Below, one piece after another: positions 7,342 through 12,288 of a DNA stretch of 12,288 nucleotides. A program made the position numbers and the translations under genes. Each line of letters starts with the position of its first letter. Positions within the stretch are counted from its first letter, which is position 1. The notes under the pieces were generated by a model. It was not told where the DNA came from. It ran no database searches and saw nothing but the letters and a program-made list of their open reading frames with translations. This DNA is from UBA8437 sp003445035. Lineage in GTDB: Bacteria; Planctomycetota; Planctomycetia; Planctomycetales; Planctomycetaceae. The stretch covers positions 1 through 12,288 of the forward strand of contig CALCHI010000169.1 in the NCBI GenBank assembly GCA_937901285.1. Reading direction: 5' to 3'.

Positions 7342-9783
7342 TCAGTCGGCGACACTCTGCTTGAGGATCTCGTCATAGATCGTCCGAGCCTTGTCGTAGG
7401 CCGCCTTGGCCGCCGGCTGTTCGCCGTCCCGGATCCGCCCCTTCTTCTGGTTCCAGCAGACATCGACCGCCTTGCGACACCAGCGGGCGCTCCGCCGACT
7501 GGCCCGGATCGGCTTCTCGTCGACCTCGACAAACACCGGGTTGGTGTGCACCGAAGGGAAGATCCTCACCGCAACCCAGCTGGAATGTTCCAACTCGATC
7601 TCGAACGACAGGGATCTCGTCTTGCCGTCAGCCTGGATTTCCTTTCGCGCCACCGGGTACCCGTTGACGATCACTTCCACGGGTACCTTGCGACTGTCTC
7701 CGATCCGGGATCGCTCGACGTGCCAGTAGGGTTTCTGGTCGAGGCGTCGGCCGCGGATCGACTCGGTCACGTCGGTCGGTTTCGGCTCCAGTCGCGCGGC
7801 AACATCAAACCGGACCTTGACCTCTCCGGGCCTGTTGAGATCCAGTTGGCTGATGGCCTTGTCCGACCCCGGCTCACCGACGGCCACATCGTCAACCCGG
7901 AAGTCGAAAATGTGTGACCGGCCGTCACCGCAGTAACTGCGGCCGTCACGGACACCGGCAATCCAGTTGTCGAAGGTCAGCGGTTGATCCTTGTCGAGTT
8001 TCACGTAGATCCGTCCCAGGCCGACCTTGTCGCCGTAGATGCACGGGAAATCGGTCTCACCACTGATCCGCGAACGGAACCCACAATTGAGCGTGTGGTA
8101 CCAGATGTTGAGTTCCCAGACACTGGGGGTGTCGACGGCGGAGATGAAATGGCAGACATCGTGGGCGACGGTCACGATGAACTCGTTGGCTCCGATCCCG
8201 TCGAACGGTGGCATCGCGTAGTCGGGCAGCTTGTCGGCTGCCCGTCCCTTCCAACCAGTCGGCACGCGGCGATAGTTGACGAACTGCCGCTTACCCTCGG
8301 GCGTGTAGTCGGGCAGAGCCAGTCCCCAGCCACTGTGGCTGTAACCGACCACGCCCCCCTGCTGCTTGCCCCAGTCGAGCACCGGCAAGGTCCAACTGGG
8401 CCATTCCTCGATCAACTTCGTTCCCGGATAATCGTCCTCCGAAAGTCGCAGCAGGCAGAGGTGTCCGGCGTGTGAACTGGGGAACCCACTGACCTCGACG
8501 TCGTACCGCATCAGGTACTGAGGCCGCGACAGTGCCGAGGTGCGACCCTCGAAGTACTGCTTCTGCGAATACCAGCAGGGCCCCCACGAGAGCACACAGC
8601 CAACGTTGAGATCTTCGCCGAGAATGTGTCGCATCATGTCGGCTGGTTTGACGCCTTCGGTGGGGCTGTCGTAATGCGCACAACCGGCGGCGTGGACGTG
8701 GTGGTCACCGGAGAACCAGTGACGGGTGGCCGGATGGGTCCACCGGGTCAACCGGAAGTCGGCCTTGTGACTGACAACACCACCGGGGACCACCAGTTTG
8801 CGAGTCTGCACCACATACTCAGGACCCCGTGAGACCTCGACGCTGTATTCGCCTGGAGGCAAGTGCACGCTTTCGCCGTGGGCGCGGTAGATCTGGTTGT
8901 GGAAAAAGAAGTCCGGGGCCAGGCGACGGGCGGGGTTGGGATAGATGCGGCCGTGTCGATCGCGGATCACGAAGGCCGCGGTGGTCGGCTTTCCATCGAT
9001 GTCGTGGACCCCCAACGACACCTCCACAGCCGGCACGCAGGCGAACAACAACGCCACCTCGCTGCGGAACCCCAGATCCTGGGTGCCTTGCCCAACGTGG
9101 AACGTCAACTTCGCCTCCCGGCGACCCACGTCCCGGCTGTACAGCTGCAGGATGCGGTATTCGAGCTCGAGTCCGGAAAGGGTGGGCTTGAGCGGTTGGC
9201 GGTTGAACAGCGCGATGTCCAGGAATCTCTGGCCAACGTCGGCCAGTTGGACCAGCTTGGAATTGGCCTGCGGCCGCTGCCGCGTTCCACGTCCTCGCAT
9301 GTACACCGGCATCGCCTGGGGACTGTTCCCGGCCAACGCCGCCGTCACACCCGCCTCGTTGTGCACCTTGACCAGGAACGTCCGCCATCCCTGCTGGATG
9401 AGTTCCCGTTTCGCCGCACCCTCGGCCACTTTCACCCGGCTCTCGGCATTGATGTGCACTCCGACCAGACAGTAGCGGTCAAGGATCTCCTGGATCCGGC
9501 GAACCGTGACACCCTGCTTCGGATCGGTGTAGGCCTTCCGCAACCGATCGAGGTCAGCCTTGGGCAACGGAGATCCCGCGTATTCGAGTGCCTCGACCAG
9601 GCGCTTGGTCGCCGCGACCAGGGGCTGCCGCTCGACCTCGACCACCCGGGGAAGTTCTCCGCCCCGTGCCGTCACCGGGGCACACAACACCGCAGCGAGA
9701 ACGACTCCCAGGGCCATTCGACCAGGTCGAGCAACGCCTATTGAACAGACCAGACGAAGAATGGCAGGAGCGAGAGGCGACAT
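7342..9783 (-). CDS. Secreted CehA/McbA-like PHP-fold metallohydrolase
   Basis: A predicted exported protein of 813 residues, known from the family to be a metal-dependent hydrolase of the PHP superfamily; the substrate is unknown (CehA and McbA cleave carbaryl, but most relatives are uncharacterised). The N-terminus has a basic stretch and hydrophobic core ending near APVTARG (about residue 40), a plausible signal peptide. Residues about 45-350 are beta-rich with no clear name. The PHP part begins at GDHHVH (359-364), followed by HAGHL (438-442), GYSHSG (480-485) and SGETDF (574-579). The TDHN motif usual in these proteins is not seen; LSWGPCWY stands where I expect it. A helical Ala/Lys-rich tail ends the protein. 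The frame is open back to 10038, inside the upstream gene; the ATG at 9783 has AGGAG nine bases before it and begins the signal peptide, so I chose it. Confidence 0.87.
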   Translation of the reverse strand: MSPLAPAILRLVCSIGVARPGRMALGVVLAAVLCAPVTARGGELPRVVEVERQPLVAATKRLVEALEYAGSPLPKADLDRLRKAYTDPKQGVTVRRIQEILDRYCLVGVHINAESRVKVAEGAAKRELIQQGWRTFLVKVHNEAGVTAALAGNSPQAMPVYMRGRGTRQRPQANSKLVQLADVGQRFLDIALFNRQPLKPTLSGLELEYRILQLYSRDVGRREAKLTFHVGQGTQDLGFRSEVALLFACVPAVEVSLGVHDIDGKPTTAAFVIRDRHGRIYPNPARRLAPDFFFHNQIYRAHGESVHLPPGEYSVEVSRGPEYVVQTRKLVVPGGVVSHKADFRLTRWTHPATRHWFSGDHHVHAAGCAHYDSPTEGVKPADMMRHILGEDLNVGCVLSWGPCWYSQKQYFEGRTSALSRPQYLMRYDVEVSGFPSSHAGHLCLLRLSEDDYPGTKLIEEWPSWTLPVLDWGKQQGGVVGYSHSGWGLALPDYTPEGKRQFVNYRRVPTGWKGRAADKLPDYAMPPFDGIGANEFIVTVAHDVCHFISAVDTPSVWELNIWYHTLNCGFRSRISGETDFPCIYGDKVGLGRIYVKLDKDQPLTFDNWIAGVRDGRSYCGDGRSHIFDFRVDDVAVGEPGSDKAISQLDLNRPGEVKVRFDVAARLEPKPTDVTESIRGRRLDQKPYWHVERSRIGDSRKVPVEVIVNGYPVARKEIQADGKTRSLSFEIELEHSSWVAVRIFPSVHTNPVFVEVDEKPIRASRRSARWCRKAVDVCWNQKKGRIRDGEQPAAKAAYDKARTIYDEILKQSVAD

Positions 9784-9792
9784 GACAGCGGT

Positions 9793-9797
9793 CTCCT
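9793..9797 (-). promoter_or_regulatory. Ribosome binding site that sets the CehA-like start
   Basis: AGGAG on the minus strand, nine bases from the ATG at 9783-9781. It supports this start, which begins a signal peptide, over the ATG at 10038 that would overlap the upstream gene by about 150 bases. Confidence 0.65.
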
Positions 9798-9840
9798 GGA
9801 GGCACAGCAAGTGGATGCGGCACTCATTGTGCGACTCTGC

Positions 9841-9860
9841 CGATGCGACTGCAAGCATCG
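9841..9860. repeat. Perfect 6-bp inverted repeat in an intergenic spacer
   Basis: CGATGC (9841-9846), an 8-base loop, then GCATCG (9855-9860). It lies in the 103-bp spacer between the RND-type adaptor and the CehA-like gene. It could form a small hairpin in the transcript, for example as an RNA processing or partial attenuation point. There is no T run, and a 6-bp match can arise by chance in GC-rich DNA. Confidence 0.25.
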
Positions 9861-9886
9861 CGCCGACGTCGACCGAAGCGGGAAAC

Positions 9887-11353
9887 TCAGTCGATGGCCT
9901 GTCCGGGCTCCGATGCATCGGCCGGCGGGTCGGTCCGCCGCAACACGCTGACTCCCTGGGCCGACAGTTCATTATCGAGCGTACGAACGGCGTCGCCGTC
10001 GGGAACACGGACCAGCGATTCGTCGGCGAGCACATCAAGGTTGGTCAGCACCACCAACTCCCCCTTCCTCAAGACACCCGGATCGACAAGTGCCAGCGTC
10101 TGGAAGGTCCGGATCTTCTCGGCGGGCAACCGTCGGCGTTCGATCCCGCGGGCCCGCATCGCCGATTCGTCCTGGGCACGGGAAGCGACAGCCACCACTT
10201 GCCCGGTCATCACCCAGACGAACTGTTGCCCGTCGGCGTCGACGGCGATCGCATCGCGGGGGATCACGATCGCCTGATCGAGTTCCTCTCCGGCGATCCT
10301 GGCATGCACAAACGTGCCCGGCACCAGTGGCCGCGACTGCCGTTGGTTCTCGACGATGATGAACGCCCGACCGGTCCGGGTCCGCTCGTCGACCTCCGGT
10401 GCCAACCTCGCCACCCGGCCGGTCCAGGTGGAGGATCCCGTTGCCTCGCCAGCCAGTTCCACTCCAGGCACGCGACCCGAGTCCAGCATGCGTCGCACGC
10501 GCTGGTAGTCGGTCACCGTCAGTGAAACAGGGATCTCGATCCGGCTGTCATCGACCAGCCGCACCAGGGGCTCGCCGACACGCACAAACTGCCCCTGCTC
10601 AACATGCACCTCACCCAGCACCCCGCTGAAAGGCGCCTGGATCGTGGCATGGCCAAGATCGAGGCGGGTGAGAGCGAGGTCGGCCTCGTGCACCGCCTTC
10701 CGCTTGAGCAACTTCTGCCTCTCCAGCGGAAGCAGCTCCTTTTGGTTCTCCAACGCAATCACCTGGTCATCGTAACGGCGGAGTTCCAGCGTGGCCTTGG
10801 TCACGTCACTCTCGGTCGCCACGGCCTTGGCCTGCAATCCGCGAATCCGCTCGTACTCCTTGCGATAGATGGCCAGGTCCTGGCGTGCCTTCTCGAGCAA
10901 TCGACGATTGTTCTGGACGTCCTGGGCTTGGCGAGCCAGGTCCGCGGTGTCCTCGTCGAGCCGTCTCTGGACCTGCGTCACCTTCTGCTGGTAGGCCTGG
11001 GGATCGATCTCCACCAGGACCACCGGTCGTGACTCTGACTGTTGCGGTGGAATCCGGAGGCCGACTCGCAGCTGGGGATGCACCGAGACGATTTCGCCGG
11101 CAACCTGAGCGGCCAGCACCACCTGGTGATCACTGCGGGCGGTGCCAAAAGCGGTCATGACCTCCTGCAACGGCTGGGGTTCGACCCGGTAGAGGTCCAC
11201 CTGGTAGACCCTGAGTTGCTCCTTGCGGCTGGGAGGCTGGCTGCGAAGCGACGCGAGGTAATACAGGCTTCCGAAACCCGCGCCCAGCAGCAGGCTGACC
11301 ATCACGCTCGATATCACGGTCCGTCGGACCCAGGAAGATGTCTGCTCGGTCAT
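9887..11353 (-). CDS. RND-type efflux periplasmic adaptor (AcrA/HlyD family)
   Basis: Adaptor that normally bridges an inner-membrane RND pump and an outer-membrane channel. It has 488 residues: one N-terminal membrane anchor (about 13-34, VISSVMVSLLLGAGFGSLYY), a lipoyl-like half (about 78-118, including VAGEIVSVHPQLRVGLRI), a long alpha-hairpin (about 120-235, rich in Gln/Arg/Leu/Glu), the second lipoyl half ATIQAPFSGVLGEVHVEQG (236-254), a beta-barrel (about 270-350, with LVPGTFVHARI) and a membrane-proximal domain (about 360-450), then a short polar tail. The lipoyl and barrel pattern matches RND adaptors better than the MacA-like adaptor at 4054-5589. Start ATG 11353 has GGAG five bases upstream. 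It heads the minus-strand run and is followed by the CehA-like gene rather than by an RND pump, so its partner is unknown. Confidence 0.9.
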   Translation of the reverse strand: MTEQTSSWVRRTVISSVMVSLLLGAGFGSLYYLASLRSQPPSRKEQLRVYQVDLYRVEPQPLQEVMTAFGTARSDHQVVLAAQVAGEIVSVHPQLRVGLRIPPQQSESRPVVLVEIDPQAYQQKVTQVQRRLDEDTADLARQAQDVQNNRRLLEKARQDLAIYRKEYERIRGLQAKAVATESDVTKATLELRRYDDQVIALENQKELLPLERQKLLKRKAVHEADLALTRLDLGHATIQAPFSGVLGEVHVEQGQFVRVGEPLVRLVDDSRIEIPVSLTVTDYQRVRRMLDSGRVPGVELAGEATGSSTWTGRVARLAPEVDERTRTGRAFIIVENQRQSRPLVPGTFVHARIAGEELDQAIVIPRDAIAVDADGQQFVWVMTGQVVAVASRAQDESAMRARGIERRRLPAEKIRTFQTLALVDPGVLRKGELVVLTNLDVLADESLVRVPDGDAVRTLDNELSAQGVSVLRRTDPPADASEPGQAID

Positions 11354-11358
11354 CGTCG

Positions 11359-11362
11359 CTCC
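11359..11362 (-). promoter_or_regulatory. Ribosome binding site of the RND-type adaptor
   Basis: GGAG on the minus strand, five bases before the ATG at 11353-11351; a purine-rich GGAGAG lies a little further upstream. It supports the chosen start, which directly precedes the membrane anchor. Confidence 0.55.
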
Positions 11363-11495
11363 AACGCTCTCCGGCCGCCGTCTCCGATCGTGACCGTCCG
11401 ATCTCGCCAGAAGGTCTCGACAGGTCCGACAACCAGCCCGAACAACCTGCTAACATGAGCGACCGAGCCGCCGCCGGATCGGATCTCAATTCCTC

Positions 11496-11525
11496 ATTGT
11501 AGAGACTGCCAACACCCCGTGACGA
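11496..11525 (-). promoter_or_regulatory. Candidate sigma-70-like promoter for the minus-strand run
   Basis: On the minus strand TCGTCA (11525-11520, 4 of 6 matches to TTGACA) is separated by 18 bases from TACAAT (11501-11496, 5 of 6 matches to TATAAT). It lies in the 213-bp divergent spacer 11354-11566 and would leave an untranslated leader of roughly 140 bases before the adaptor ATG. Promoters of this phylum are poorly defined, so this is a consensus match only. I see no equally good candidate for the divergent PhyH-family gene. Confidence 0.25.
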
Positions 11526-11566
11526 GGCCTTTGGGACCCTCCGGAAAGTGCTTCGGGCAGAAACAC

Positions 11567-12288
11567 GTGGACACCGAAACCCGACAACTGACGTCCGAGG
11601 AACAAGAGACATTCCGCCGCCACGGATTTGTCATCATCCGTGGGCTGGCGTCCGAGGAAACCTGTGCCGGGCTGCAGGATGTGATCCGCCGGGAAGTCGG
11701 AGAACTCGGAGGCCCGATCGAATACGAGGCCGACCTCGGTTATCCCGGAGCCCCTTCCCACCGAACCGACTCCGGCGGCGAAACGACCCGGCGACTGCAA
11801 CAGGCGATTGACCGGCATCCCCTGTTTGCCGATTGGGCCACCGATCGCGACCTGGTCGCCTGTCTCTCCAGCCTCCTGGGCCCCGACCTCGTCCTGCCAC
11901 TGGCTCACCACAACTGCGTGATGACCAAGCAACCGAAGTACTCGAGCCGCACCGGCTGGCACCAGGACTTCCGATACTGGTCGTTCTCCAGACCCGAACT
12001 GGTCAGCGCCTGGCTGGCCCTGGGGCCGGAAACGGCCGAAAACGGGTCGCTGGAACTGATCCCCGGCAGCCACGCCATGACGCTCGACTCCGAACGGTTC
12101 GACCAACGGCAGTTCTTCCGCGAGGATCTCTCCGCCAACCAGGACCTGATCGGCACCCGCCAACCGGTCGCGCTCCAGCGGGGGGACGTCCTGCTGTTCC
12201 ACTGCCTGTCGCTGCACTCGGCGGGCACCAACCAGACTGACACGACCAAGTTCTCGGTCGTGTTCACCTACCGATCGGCTGACAATCC
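11567..12288 (+). CDS. PhyH-family Fe(II)/2-oxoglutarate oxygenase, partial
   Basis: Non-haem iron oxygenase of the phytanoyl-CoA dioxygenase family, which hydroxylates small molecules using O2 and 2-oxoglutarate; the substrate cannot be read from sequence. The frame runs 240 codons to the window edge without a stop; family members are about 250-300 residues, so only the tail is missing. Seen: the N-terminal pattern LTSEEQETFRRHGFVIIRGL, the iron-binding HxD in TGWHQDFRYW (H132, D134), the typical ENGSLELIPGSH (159-169), and the distal His in LSLHSAGTN (H217). The residue eleven after it, Arg in human PhyH for 2-oxoglutarate binding, is K228. Start: GTG 11567, which fits the usual family N-terminus; GTG 11519 or TTG 11531 in the same frame are alternatives. 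No strong Shine-Dalgarno sequence. Divergent from the RND-type adaptor. Confidence 0.9.
   Translation, partial: MDTETRQLTSEEQETFRRHGFVIIRGLASEETCAGLQDVIRREVGELGGPIEYEADLGYPGAPSHRTDSGGETTRRLQQAIDRHPLFADWATDRDLVACLSSLLGPDLVLPLAHHNCVMTKQPKYSSRTGWHQDFRYWSFSRPELVSAWLALGPETAENGSLELIPGSHAMTLDSERFDQRQFFREDLSANQDLIGTRQPVALQRGDVLLFHCLSLHSAGTNQTDTTKFSVVFTYRSADN

Noticed and set aside
9784..10038. 85-codon N-terminal extension of the CehA-like protein
   Set aside because: It would overlap the upstream adaptor gene by about 150 bases and bury the signal peptide. AGGAG before ATG 9783 fits a signal-peptide start.
11486..12217. Open frame of 243 codons on the minus strand
   Set aside because: It lies opposite the PhyH-family gene, whose plus-strand translation carries HxD, ENGSLELIPGSH and LSLHSAG motifs. 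The minus-strand translation shows no family pattern and is an antisense shadow of GC-rich coding DNA.

Overview
GC-rich bacterial DNA, about 60-65% GC by eye, densely coding, with seven complete or partial structural genes plus one partial gene at the right edge. I infer a member of the Planctomycetota. The basis is the combination of a large secreted CehA/McbA-type metallohydrolase, a fused AroD-AroE-like protein beginning with the 'MICISV' opening that I associate with planctomycete AroDE proteins, several adaptor/permease genes, a PhyH-type oxygenase and frequent GTG starts. No rRNA, tRNA or phylogenetic marker is present, so this rests on protein style only.

Layout. Left end, plus strand: the C-terminal 463 codons of acetyl-CoA synthetase (acs, cut by the window edge), then after 73 bp a complete NhaA-type Na+/H+ antiporter starting at GTG 1468. 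nhaA converges with the next block, with only 19 bp between stop codons and a small imperfect hairpin there. Centre, minus strand, read right to left: a periplasmic adaptor of the RND/AcrA type (11353-9887), a secreted CehA/McbA-like PHP-fold protein (9783-7342), a fused type I dehydroquinase/shikimate dehydrogenase-like protein (7291-5843), a MacA/HlyD-type adaptor (5589-4054) and a MacB/FtsX-type ABC permease (4054-2732). The last two overlap by one base (TGATG). Right end, plus strand and divergent from the adaptor at 11353: a PhyH-family Fe(II)/2-oxoglutarate oxygenase from GTG 11567 that runs off the window.

How the genes may work together. acs makes acetyl-CoA from acetate and nhaA handles sodium/pH; they are probably only neighbours. 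The five minus-strand genes form a co-directional run with spacers of 103, 50, 253 and -1 bp, so they are probably one or two transcription units devoted to envelope transport or secreted hydrolysis. Two points stand out. Both adaptors lack their usual motor: there is no ABC ATPase beside the permease and no RND pump beside the first adaptor. The AroD-AroE-like protein, though an intact 482-codon gene, appears to have lost nearly all catalytic residues of both parent enzymes except the Schiff-base lysine. That makes it a probable pseudoenzyme or a repurposed enzyme, and the most interesting item here.

There is no gene-free stretch over 300 bases. The two longest spacers are 5590-5842 (253 bp, no convincing promoter seen) and 11354-11566 (213 bp, a weak promoter candidate on the minus strand). 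No CRISPR array, insertion sequence, tRNA or integrase was seen.
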